A stretch of 8,265 nucleotides of DNA from Clostridiaceae bacterium (GCA_012842645.1 DUSJ01000276.1:1-8265), one strand, 5' to 3'. Shown: positions 1 to 5,172, counted from the first letter of the stretch. Numbers and translations: made by a program. Notes: a model not told the origin generated them from the sequence alone.

Positions 1-179
1 ATATATTCAGGCGGGAAGAAGAACTGAAAAAATATGGCCTTGACATTCCGCAGGTAACGAGGCTGTTCAGGGAACTCCAAATACCCGGCCACAGTTCCCC
101 GACTATACTTACAATCGACGAAGCTGTCGATTTCATTGCGGGATTATTGAACATCCCTGCCGGAGGTGGCACCCTATGA
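1..179 (+). CDS. ecfA2: Energy-coupling factor transporter ATPase, C-terminal fragment (probably EcfA2)
   Basis: This is the 3' end of a gene that begins upstream of the window. Reading from base 3, 58 residues precede the TGA at 177-179. The tail contains a YGLDIPQVTRLFRELQ segment, typical of the region after the nucleotide-binding core in EcfA/CbiO ATPases ('GLdvPqvt.l...L'), then a short C-terminal stretch (TIDEAVDFIAGLL). The Walker A, signature and Walker B motifs would lie upstream and are not visible. The stop overlaps the start of ecfT as ATGA, so the two are probably translationally coupled. EcfA ATPases sit on the cytoplasmic face and power vitamin uptake with EcfT and exchangeable S-components. 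The choice of EcfA2 over EcfA1 rests only on the usual order ecfA1-ecfA2-ecfT. The family call is fairly sure, mostly because of the neighbour. Confidence 0.85.
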   Translation, partial: IFRREEELKKYGLDIPQVTRLFRELQIPGHSSPTILTIDEAVDFIAGLLNIPAGGGTL

Positions 180-976
180 TCGGAAATATAACCCTGGGGC
201 AGTATATTCCCGGCAATTCCATACTCCACCGCCTTGATCCAAGGACCAAGATACTATGGACCATGATACTGATGGTAGTGACATTCCTGATAGATTCATG
301 GCTGGAATATGTAATGATGGGCTCGCTGGTATTGTTATTGATCATCGTCAGCGGCATACCTGTCAGGCAGACATTGAAAGGGTTGAAACCCCTGCTGTTT
401 ATCCTGGCATTCACAGCCATACTGAACATATTCCTGACAGGCGGAACGCCATTGGTGACCATTGGTCCTGTCAGGATAACATACGAGGGAGTCATGTCGG
501 CCGTTAAGCTCTTCCTGAGGCTGGTGATGCTGGTCATTACGGCGTCATTGATGACCCTGACCACAACTCCCATGACCATGACCGACGGGATAGAGAGACT
601 ATTAAGGCCCCTTGGAAAGATCGGTGTGCCATCCCATGAAATAGCCATGATGATGTCAATAGCCTTGAGGTTCATTCCGACCCTGATGGAGGAAACAGAG
701 CGCATCATGAAGGCGCAGGCGTCAAGGGGAGCTGATTTTGACACAGGCAGCATTTTTTCAAGGATAAAGAGCTTTATACCCGTTTTGGTGCCGTTGTTTG
801 TCAGCGCGTTTAAAAGGGCGGATGAACTGGCGGAAGCCATGGAGTCAAGGTGTTATCATGGAGGGAAAGGCAGAACAAGGTTAAGAACCATACATTTCAC
901 TTATCTTGACGGAACTGTAACGATTGCAGGACTTCTGTATCTCGCTTTGCTGTTCGGGATCAGATTAATAAGGTAA
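176..976 (+). CDS. ecfT: Energy-coupling factor transporter transmembrane protein EcfT
   Basis: EcfT is the membrane scaffold of ECF transporters; it links the EcfA ATPases to substrate-binding S-components for vitamins or metals. The 266-aa length is normal for the family. The N-terminus (GQYIPGNSILHRLDPRTK, about residues 8-25) is a family hallmark and is followed by hydrophobic segments near 26-60, 70-90 and 110-130, with another at the C-terminus (about 248-263). The two cytoplasmic coupling helices, which dock in the ATPases, are visible as AQASRGADFDTG (about 180-191) and AMESRCYHGGKGRTR (about 221-235). Their core triplets read SRG and SRC instead of the textbook ARG; the arginines are kept. 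The ATG start overlaps the upstream stop (ATGA). No terminator is evident after the stop, so transcription may continue into the next small gene. In many Firmicutes truA follows directly; here it lies 3.1 kb away. Confidence 0.95.
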   Translation: MIGNITLGQYIPGNSILHRLDPRTKILWTMILMVVTFLIDSWLEYVMMGSLVLLLIIVSGIPVRQTLKGLKPLLFILAFTAILNIFLTGGTPLVTIGPVRITYEGVMSAVKLFLRLVMLVITASLMTLTTTPMTMTDGIERLLRPLGKIGVPSHEIAMMMSIALRFIPTLMEETERIMKAQASRGADFDTGSIFSRIKSFIPVLVPLFVSAFKRADELAEAMESRCYHGGKGRTRLRTIHFTYLDGTVTIAGLLYLALLFGIRLIR

Positions 977-988
977 AATCAAAAACTA

Positions 989-1017
989 TTGATATTGCTC
1001 AATAAGCTAAGTAAAAT
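989..1017 (+). promoter_or_regulatory. Predicted sigma-A promoter for the small gene at 1084
   Basis: TTGATA (989-994) and TAAAAT (1012-1017) are separated by exactly 17 nt; each matches its consensus hexamer at 5 of 6 positions. Transcription would begin near 1024 and give a leader of about 60 nt. The spacing and position right after ecfT make it credible, although AT-rich DNA produces such matches by chance. Confidence 0.55.
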
Positions 1018-1083
1018 GTTGTCAGAAGTTTATTTTCGACGGATATAGCAACTGCATATATATTCTTAAGCGGGGGTTTTATA

Positions 1084-1344
1084 TTGGAAGCCAATATAAG
1101 TGCGGAAGTGATAAAGGAAAAGAGTTATGACCCTAATTTCATTGTAAGGGTCAGTTATGACGACGGTAAAATTAAGTTTAAAAACGAAATGGTCTCTGTT
1201 TCGAGAAGACCGCCGAGAGTCAATATCGAGTATCCTGAATCAATAAAACACTTCCTTGATAAGATCAATATCAAGAAACTTGAGCTGGAAATAATGAAAG
1301 CAATATTGGAAACATTGCTGGGCAGTTCCGGAAAGCGGCTGTGA
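1084..1344 (+). CDS. Small protein of unknown function (86 aa)
   Basis: I do not recognise the family. The product is 86 aa and rich in charged residues. Its first half looks strand-rich (NFIVRVSYDDGKIKFKNEMVSV, about residues 18-39), a basic RRPPR patch follows at about 41-45, and the last third looks helical (KHFLDKINIKKLELEIMKAILETLL). There is no signal peptide or membrane segment, so it is probably cytoplasmic. The TTG start at 1084 is chosen because a GGGGG run (1072-1076) lies 7 nt upstream; there is no in-frame ATG near it. It has a predicted promoter at 989-1017 and a likely terminator at 1345-1374, so it may be its own transcription unit, perhaps with read-through from ecfT. It ends 6 nt before the convergent DUF421 gene. 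The coding call rests on SD, length and codon pattern, not homology. Confidence 0.65.
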   Translation: MEANISAEVIKEKSYDPNFIVRVSYDDGKIKFKNEMVSVSRRPPRVNIEYPESIKHFLDKINIKKLELEIMKAILETLLGSSGKRL

Positions 1345-1374
1345 GAGAGCTTATTCAAGGAACTCTCCTTTTTT
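1345..1374 (+). terminator. Probable intrinsic terminator after the 86-aa gene
   Basis: GAGAG (1345-1349) pairs with CTCTC (1363-1367), and inside it CTT (1350-1352) pairs with AAG (1357-1359). One C and six T residues (1369-1374) follow. The stem is short and has a 3-nt bulge, so it is weaker than the terminator at 5137. It overlaps the stop codon and last codons of the convergent DUF421 gene. No matching T-run exists for the minus strand. Confidence 0.55.
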
Positions 1375-2037
1375 CTGCAGGTGCATTTTCATATTGCTGT
1401 CTATATATGCGTAGAATACCTGCCTGTAGTCGTTTACTCCGTGCTCCTTCAGAGCTTCGTCGAGCCATTCCCTTTTCAGATGCAATTTTTCAAGGGTCCT
1501 TCCTATCAGCTTTCCGTCTATTATGACATCACGGCTGAACTCCTCGCGGGGAGGATTTATACCAAGGTCCTCGGGAGTCGCGGGCCTTTTTTCGCTTTTC
1601 AAAAGTACGCTCAACTGCCCGTTGGTCTCAAGGATTCCATACTCTACGTCGCCAACGTTCTGAATACTGTTGAATCTCAGCTGCTCCATCAGGTCGTTTA
1701 TGGTATACATTTCCTTTCTCATGTTTTTCTCAAGCAGCTTGCCATGACGGATCAAAAGGGTCGGCTTTCCGCAGATCAATTCCCTTATACGAACACCCCT
1801 GATGGAAAGGTACGAAAGCAACACCTGGCATACTACCAGCACAATGATAGGGACCAGGTCATGAAACAGATTTTTGCTGTCATCCGTAAGGGGCATAATG
1901 GCAAGATCGGATATCATTATGGCCAGGGCGAACTCGAAAGGCTGAAGCTGGCCTATCTGGCGTTTCCCCATCAGCCTCATGGATGCTATTATCACGAGGT
2001 ACATAAATACTGTCTTGGCTGCAGTCTGGAGTACCAT
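1351..2037 (-). CDS. DUF421 / YetF-family membrane protein
   Basis: This resembles the Firmicute YetF/YdfS group (DUF421), small membrane proteins of unknown biochemical role; some Bacillus members are spore inner-membrane proteins that affect spore heat resistance (family knowledge). The 228-aa length fits. Hydrophobic segments lie at about residues 7-20, 36-50 and 61-78, after which a soluble domain (about 80-228) follows. The signature MGKRQIGQLQPFEFALAIMI is at about 23-42; conserved-looking RGVRIRELICGKPTLLI and MRKEMYTINDLMEQLR stretches come next. ATG at 2037 is preferred to the TTG at 2046: GGAAGG (2047-2052 on the complement) lies 9 nt before the ATG but directly abuts the TTG. The gene is downstream of the GNAT gene, 227 nt away, so it may be read from that promoter or a weak one between them. 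The family call is strong; the function is unknown. Confidence 0.9.
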   Translation of the reverse strand: MVLQTAAKTVFMYLVIIASMRLMGKRQIGQLQPFEFALAIMISDLAIMPLTDDSKNLFHDLVPIIVLVVCQVLLSYLSIRGVRIRELICGKPTLLIRHGKLLEKNMRKEMYTINDLMEQLRFNSIQNVGDVEYGILETNGQLSVLLKSEKRPATPEDLGINPPREEFSRDVIIDGKLIGRTLEKLHLKREWLDEALKEHGVNDYRQVFYAYIDSNMKMHLQKKGEFLE

Positions 2038-2046
2038 AGGACACAA

Positions 2047-2052
2047 CCTTCC
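2047..2052 (-). promoter_or_regulatory. Ribosome binding site that decides the DUF421 start
   Basis: On the minus strand GGAAGG sits 9 nt upstream of the ATG at 2037-2035. An in-frame TTG three codons earlier has no room for a ribosome binding site, because GGAAGG touches it. This supports the 228-aa rather than the 231-aa product. Confidence 0.7.
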
Positions 2053-2117
2053 GTTCCAGTGGATATTATGCCGGAATGCAGTTATATTTTTATCCTGTGG
2101 TATCCAAAAAATACATG

Positions 2118-2144
2118 GAAGCAGGGGGACGGTTCCTTTGCTTC
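2118..2144. repeat. REP-like hairpin with GGGGAC edge
   Basis: GAAGCAGGGG (2118-2127) pairs with CCTTTGCTTC (2135-2144), giving ten pairs (two G-T) around the loop GACGGTT. From memory, the words GGGGACGGTTC and GAACCGTCCCC recur as dispersed intergenic palindromes in clostridial genomes, sometimes near REP-associated tyrosine transposases. Only one copy is present here and no transposase is in the window. The hairpin is seen directly; membership of a repeat family is inference. Confidence 0.5.
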
Positions 2145-2152
2145 ATTTTTAC

Positions 2153-2158
2153 ATTATA
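2153..2158 (-). promoter_or_regulatory. Possible -10 element upstream of the DUF421 gene
   Basis: The minus strand reads TATAAT here, 116 nt before the DUF421 start. No good -35 hexamer lies 16-18 nt upstream and there is no TGn extension, so this is a weak candidate for an internal promoter between the GNAT and DUF421 genes. Confidence 0.2.
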
Positions 2159-2264
2159 TACCAGTTTCCGCCCCAAGGTTCTCGCTCTGGAGAAATTCTC
2201 CAAAGCATCCAAGTTGACATGACCAATATCCTCGTTATGAGGCATTCCTCTGACCCTGTGATTA

Positions 2265-2810
2265 TTATTTCTGAAGAAGGCTTTCCAGCGGCGGGCACTC
2301 TTCCCGCAGAAGTGAATACAGCTTGAGATTGTGATACTGGCCCTGGTTAAAGGTGGCCTTTCTCATGGTTCCTTCGTAAGTGAACCCGCATTTTATCGCT
2401 ACTCTCTCGCTCGCGACATTCCCTTCCATCATGTTTACCTGGATCCTGTTGATGGGACGGATGGAGAACATGTAAGCGCAGAAAAGCAGCAGGGCTTCGC
2501 TCATGTACCCGCGGCCTTCATACTGGGGACTGAAAAGCTCATATCCTACTTCATAGCCCGATTGATAGTCAAGCCCCTTGAAGTAGAGTATCTCGCCCAC
2601 ATATTCGCCCTGGTGGTTAAGAATGAGCATTCGGCCTTCATCGATGCCCCAGAAGCCTGTCCTGTTGAACTCTTTCATGAATTCGCCCGACGAAGGGAAA
2701 TTCAGGTGCCAGAACCGGCCTTTTGTATTGATATTGGCTATAAGCTCATATACATGTTCGACTTCATGGGAGTATATCGTGCGCAGTATTACGTTTTTCC
2801 CGATTATCAT
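2265..2810 (-). CDS. GNAT-family N-acetyltransferase (RimJ/RimL type)
   Basis: This is a single-domain acetyltransferase that would move an acetyl group from acetyl-CoA to an amine; its substrate cannot be told from sequence. The 181-aa length is typical. The start (GKNVILRTIYSHEVEHVYELI) matches the RimJ/RimL-type N-terminus. The acetyl-CoA pyrophosphate-binding motif Q-x-x-G-x-G is QYEGRG at about residues 96-101, followed by YMSEALLLF. The C-terminal motif NVASERVAIKCGFTYEGTMR (about 131-150) is the usual 'N..S.rv..k.GF..EG' region. ATG at 2810 is backed by AAGGGA 5 nt upstream on the minus strand. It is transcribed away from the ROK gene, with an extended -10 promoter at 2859-2869. The DUF421 gene lies downstream on the same strand. 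Family confidence is high; specificity is unknown. Confidence 0.93.
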   Translation of the reverse strand: MIIGKNVILRTIYSHEVEHVYELIANINTKGRFWHLNFPSSGEFMKEFNRTGFWGIDEGRMLILNHQGEYVGEILYFKGLDYQSGYEVGYELFSPQYEGRGYMSEALLLFCAYMFSIRPINRIQVNMMEGNVASERVAIKCGFTYEGTMRKATFNQGQYHNLKLYSLLREECPPLESLLQK

Positions 2811-2844
2811 GCTGATCCCTTCTTATTCCTGTAATCCCATCTTA

Positions 2845-2873
2845 TTGACCCAAAAAGTATTATAGCATAAAAT
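2845..2873 (+). promoter_or_regulatory. Predicted sigma-A promoter for ROK kinase-truA operon
   Basis: TTGACC (2845-2850) and TAAAAT (2868-2873) are 17 nt apart, each 5 of 6 to consensus. Transcription would start near 2880, giving a leader of about 250 nt that contains the whole palindromic array before the ROK start at 3129. The spacer holds the minus-strand -10 of the GNAT promoter, so the two promoters should compete for RNA polymerase. Confidence 0.6.
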
Positions 2874-2994
2874 GTAATCAGCAATTTTTTGCTGATAGCC
2901 ACCGAAGGTGGAGTTCTGCGTAGCAGAATAACATTTTAATGGTTCAATACTCTCGGGCACCCATTCGAAATCTTTGATTTCGACAATGGGTGAG
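2856..2994. repeat. Palindromic element, copy A
   Basis: Copy A begins with AGTATTATAGCATAAAATG (2856-2874), repeated with one mismatch at the start of copy B. TAAAATGT (2868-2875) pairs with ACATTTTA (2931-2938), extended by CA/TG after a bulged A. This stem encloses three perfect hairpins: ATCAGCAA/TTGCTGAT (2877-2896), CCACC/GGTGG with loop gaa (2899-2911), and TTCTGC/GCAGAA with loop gta (2914-2928). The second module is the long hairpin at 2946-3000. The fold resembles a four-way junction followed by a stem-loop. No ORF of note lies inside. It could be a dispersed MITE/BIME-like repeat or a structured RNA leader. Confidence 0.8.
2859..2869 (-). promoter_or_regulatory. Extended -10 promoter for the GNAT gene
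   Basis: The minus strand reads TATGCTATAAT: a perfect TATAAT preceded by a TRTGn extension. No good -35 box is needed or seen. Transcription would begin near 2852 and give a leader of about 40 nt. The boundary of the second repeat copy carries the same element as TATGATATAAT, so the repeat has duplicated a potential promoter. Confidence 0.55.
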
Positions 2995-3000
2995 AGTATT
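2946..3000. repeat. Core hairpin of copy A
   Basis: The hairpin has 23 pairs. AATACTCTC (2946-2954) pairs with GAGAGTATT (2992-3000); GGGC is bulged on the left; ACCCATT (2959-2965) pairs with AATGGGT (2985-2991); AC is bulged on the right; CGAAATC (2966-2972) pairs with GATTTCG (2976-2982) across a TTT loop. No T-run follows, so it is not a standard terminator. The same architecture recurs at 3056-3098. Confidence 0.85.
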
Positions 3001-3103
3001 ATATCATAAAATGGGAAAAGCGTTTTTCGCTATTTTCATTTTATGATACAAGGTTCCCGGGCACCCAACCGCAATCTCTGATTGCGTTGCTGGGTGGGGT
3101 ATA
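2995..3103. repeat. Palindromic element, copy B
   Basis: Copy B starts with AGTATTATATCATAAAATG (2995-3013), 18 of 19 identical to the start of copy A and offset from it by 139 nt. TATCATAAAATG (3002-3013) pairs perfectly over 12 bp with CATTTTATGATA (3037-3048). It encloses one hairpin (AAAAGCG, loop TTTTT, CGCTATTTT) where copy A has three. The core hairpin at 3056-3098 follows. GTATATCA at 3099-3106 resembles a shortened third copy of the boundary. The same two-module plan with different inner hairpins suggests a modular element. Confidence 0.8.
3056..3098. repeat. Core hairpin of copy B
   Basis: CCC (3056-3058) pairs with GGG (3096-3098); GGGC is bulged; ACCCA (3063-3067) pairs with TGGGT (3091-3095); AC faces TTGC as an internal loop; CGCAATC (3070-3076) pairs with GATTGCG (3080-3086) across a TCT loop. 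Compared with copy A, T2953-A2993 becomes C3057-G3097 and A2968-T2980 becomes C3072-G3084. Both changes keep pairing. Confidence 0.85.
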
Positions 3104-3115
3104 TCAATCCATTCA

Positions 3116-3122
3116 AGGGGAG
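3116..3122 (+). promoter_or_regulatory. Ribosome binding site that decides the ROK kinase start
   Basis: AGGGGAG lies 6 nt upstream of the ATG at 3129. An earlier in-frame TTG at 3087 sits inside the core hairpin of copy B and has no ribosome binding site, so the 331-aa reading is unlikely. Confidence 0.85.
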
Positions 3123-3128
3123 AAAGAT

Positions 3129-4082
3129 ATGTACTATGTCGGTATAGATCTCGGCGGTACGAACATTGCCGCAGGCATCGTGGACGAAGAAGGCAGGATC
3201 GTGAAAAAACAGAGCGTAAAAACGGGAAGGACCAGGAAACCGGAGGAAATTGTCAACGATATGTGCCGGCTGGTTCTTGACCTGATGAAGGATGCCGGGC
3301 TGACAGAAAAAGACATATACAGTATCGGGATAGGCAGTCCCGGTTCACATGACAGGGAGAACGGCATCATCCTGTACAATAACAATCTCGGGTTCAGGAA
3401 TGTGAATATAAAAGAAGCTTTTCAGAAACATATAAACGTACCGGTATATCTTGAGAACGACGCCAACTGTGCCGCCATAGCCGAGAGCGTAGCAGGCGCT
3501 GCAAAAGAGTACAATTATTCTGTTACCATCACCATAGGGACCGGTATCGGAAGCGGAGTGGTCATTAACAACAAGCTTTATACAGGTTCCAACGGGCAGG
3601 CCGGAGAGCTGGGGCATATAGTCATCAACGTGGACGGGGAGCAATGCACCTGTGGACGTAAGGGCTGCTGGGAAGCTTATTCTTCGGCACCAGCGCTGAT
3701 CAGTCAGACCAGGAAAGCTGCAGAAGAGAATCCCGACTCCAGGATCCATGAGCTTTGTGGCGGAAACCTGGACAACATAGACGCGAAAACTGCTTTCGAC
3801 GCCGCAAGAATGGGCGACAGGACCGGTATCGAAGTGGTGGACAATTACATAAGGATTTTCGCCGAAGGGCTCGCCAACGTAGTAAACATATTCCAGCCCG
3901 ATATCATTGTAATAGGCGGAGGGGTCTCCAGGGAGGGCGACAACCTGCTGGTGCCCCTGAGAGAAAAGATGCGGGGAAAGACTTACGGTAACGAAGGGCT
4001 GCCGGCTATGCCCATAGTCGCCGCCCTGATGGGAAATGACGCAGGCATAGTGGGAGCGGCTTTTATACCAAAATTACTATAA
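3129..4082 (+). CDS. ROK-family sugar kinase, probable glucokinase
   Basis: The product likely phosphorylates glucose or a related sugar with ATP in the cytoplasm. At 317 aa it has the normal length for a ROK kinase and lacks the N-terminal helix-turn-helix of ROK repressors. The phosphate-binding motif VGIDLGGTNIAAGIVDEEG is at about residues 4-22. The catalytic aspartate is probably D111 in LENDANCAA. GTGIGSG (137-143) is the second phosphate loop. The zinc site is H163 in GELGH plus C173, C175 and C180 in CTCGRKGCWE. IVIGGGVSREG (about 260-270) is the C-terminal adenosine region. Members with this motif set are usually glucokinases, but N-acetylmannosamine or fructose kinases share it. It begins an apparent operon with truA (22-nt gap) and is preceded by a long palindrome-rich leader. 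Confidence 0.93.
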   Translation: MYYVGIDLGGTNIAAGIVDEEGRIVKKQSVKTGRTRKPEEIVNDMCRLVLDLMKDAGLTEKDIYSIGIGSPGSHDRENGIILYNNNLGFRNVNIKEAFQKHINVPVYLENDANCAAIAESVAGAAKEYNYSVTITIGTGIGSGVVINNKLYTGSNGQAGELGHIVINVDGEQCTCGRKGCWEAYSSAPALISQTRKAAEENPDSRIHELCGGNLDNIDAKTAFDAARMGDRTGIEVVDNYIRIFAEGLANVVNIFQPDIIVIGGGVSREGDNLLVPLREKMRGKTYGNEGLPAMPIVAALMGNDAGIVGAAFIPKLL

Positions 4083-4104
4083 TATACAGTGCATCCGGGG
4101 AATA

Positions 4105-4839
4105 ATGAGGAAGATAAAACTGATAATCGAATATGACGGATCATCGTATAATGGCTGGCAGTTCCAGAAAAATGCTCCCAGTGTCCAGGAAGCCTTGTCC
4201 AGGGCTATAAAGAAACTTACCGGCGAGGATATACTTCCTGATGGAGCGGGCAGGACCGACGGCGGCGTCCATGCTTACGGTCAGGTTGCCAGCTTTTATA
4301 CCGCATCGAGAATACCGGCGGAAAAGTTCACTCCCGCTCTTAATACTTATTTGCCGGAAGACATTTCGATAGTATCGTCGGAAGAGGCCGACGATAAGTT
4401 CCATGCCCGTTTTTCGGCCAAAGGCAAGCATTACAGGTATATTATCATTAACAGACCCCAGAGGTCTGCCATATGGGCCAAAAGGGCATGGCATATAAGG
4501 GAAAAACTTGATTTCGACGCCATGAGGGAAGCTGCGGGTTTGATCCTGGGACACCACAACTTCAGGGCGTTCTGCGCGTCGGGGCACAATGTGAAGACTT
4601 TTGACAGGACAGTATTCCACTCGGAATGGCGGAAAGACGGCGACCTGTACATTTACGACATCAAGGGCGACGGTTTCTTATATAATATGGTAAGGATCAT
4701 GGTCGGGACCATGGCTGATATAGGGAAGGGCCGCCTGACGCCGGATATCATTACGGAAGCCATCAGGAGCGGGGACCGCAATCTTCTCGGCGTGACCGCC
4801 CCGCCGTATGGATTGTATCTGATGGAAGTATATTACTGA
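4105..4839 (+). CDS. truA: tRNA pseudouridine(38-40) synthase TruA
   Basis: TruA isomerises uridines 38, 39 and 40 in the anticodon arm of many tRNAs to pseudouridine. The 244-aa length is normal for Firmicutes. The N-terminus IKLIIEYDGSSYNGWQFQ (about residues 4-21) is typical. The catalytic aspartate is D52 in DGAGRTDGGVHAYGQVASF (46-64). FHARFSAKGKHYRYII follows, then HNFRAF and DGFLYNMVRIMVGT, all conserved landmarks of the family. ATG at 4105 follows a GGGG run (4097-4100), a slightly close SD. It lies 22 nt after the ROK stop and 19 nt before the next small gene, so the three are probably one transcript ending at 5172. In many Firmicutes truA is next to ecfT on one side and rplM-rpsI on the other; neither holds here. 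Confidence 0.98.
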   Translation: MRKIKLIIEYDGSSYNGWQFQKNAPSVQEALSRAIKKLTGEDILPDGAGRTDGGVHAYGQVASFYTASRIPAEKFTPALNTYLPEDISIVSSEEADDKFHARFSAKGKHYRYIIINRPQRSAIWAKRAWHIREKLDFDAMREAAGLILGHHNFRAFCASGHNVKTFDRTVFHSEWRKDGDLYIYDIKGDGFLYNMVRIMVGTMADIGKGRLTPDIITEAIRSGDRNLLGVTAPPYGLYLMEVYY

Positions 4840-4858
4840 ATAAGTGCAGGGAAATAAT

Positions 4859-5116
4859 ATGAAACTTACCGGGAAATTGATCAAGGGAACAACCACATTA
4901 ATGGAAAAGACTTACGAAGTCGACGACTCGGAAGGAACATACCAGGACAGGCTCGAAAAATGCCTTGTGGAAGTGTGTTCCCTTCTTTCCATAGAAGTTC
5001 CCATGTGGCTTTCAAAAAACACGAGGGAATATGCAAGGTTCAGAAGGACATCGTTCAACGCCGACCAGTTTTTTAATCCCGTATTCTTTGAAAGATTCGA
5101 AATAAAATCGGAATAA
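4859..5116 (+). CDS. Conserved-looking small clostridial protein of unknown function (85 aa)
   Basis: The function is unknown. The 85-aa product starts MKLTGKLIKGTTTLMEKTYEV, probably strand-forming, continues with an acidic helical part (YQDRLEKCLVEVCSLLSI) and ends with VPMWLSKNTREYARFRRT then a QFFNPVFFERFEI tail. From memory, similar small proteins with a 'vP.WL.kN..Ef..Fr.T.F' pattern occur in Clostridia; I cannot check this. No signal peptide or membrane segment is seen. ATG at 4859 is preferred because AGGGA (4848-4852) lies 6 nt upstream; a GTG five codons earlier has no SD of its own. It is the last gene before a strong terminator and probably shares the ROK-truA transcript. Confidence 0.85.
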   Translation: MKLTGKLIKGTTTLMEKTYEVDDSEGTYQDRLEKCLVEVCSLLSIEVPMWLSKNTREYARFRRTSFNADQFFNPVFFERFEIKSE

Positions 5117-5136
5117 TAAAAAAATACAAATTAAAC

Positions 5137-5172
5137 AAAAACCCAGTGTTCAATTGTTGACATTGGGTTTTT
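5137..5172 (+). terminator. Strong intrinsic terminator of the ROK-truA operon
   Basis: CCCAGTG (5142-5148) pairs with CATTGGG (5161-5167) with one G-T pair. After a bulged T, TCAA (5150-5153) pairs with TTGA (5157-5160) around a TTG loop. Flanking A and T runs extend the stem, and five Ts (5168-5172) follow. It starts 20 nt after the stop of the 85-aa gene. Its right arm contains the -35 box of the next promoter. Confidence 0.9.

Noticed and set aside
2188..2202. Perfect short palindrome TGGAGAAATTCTCCA between the GNAT and DUF421 genes
   Set aside because: It has no T-run on either strand and no second copy; with a one-base centre it is a weak hairpin. It could be an operator, but nothing supports that.
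1381..2217. 278-codon open frame on the plus strand opposite the DUF421 gene
   Set aside because: It is a shadow of the DUF421 gene. The minus-strand protein has family motifs and a ribosome binding site; the plus-strand product is low-complexity and unrecognisable.
2866..2950. Cloverleaf-like fold with GGTTCAA, reminiscent of a tRNA
   Set aside because: The three inner hairpins do not match tRNA arm lengths, the GGTTCAA is outside the closed fold and not in a T-stem, and no acceptor stem or anticodon loop fits.
2856..3103. CRISPR array
   Set aside because: Only two units exist, they are long and internally palindromic, and the intervening sequences are self-complementary rather than unique spacers.
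3087..3128. Upstream TTG start extending the ROK kinase by 14 residues
   Set aside because: It lies inside the core hairpin of copy B and lacks a ribosome binding site, while ATG 3129 has AGGGGAG at 6 nt and begins the canonical ROK N-terminus.
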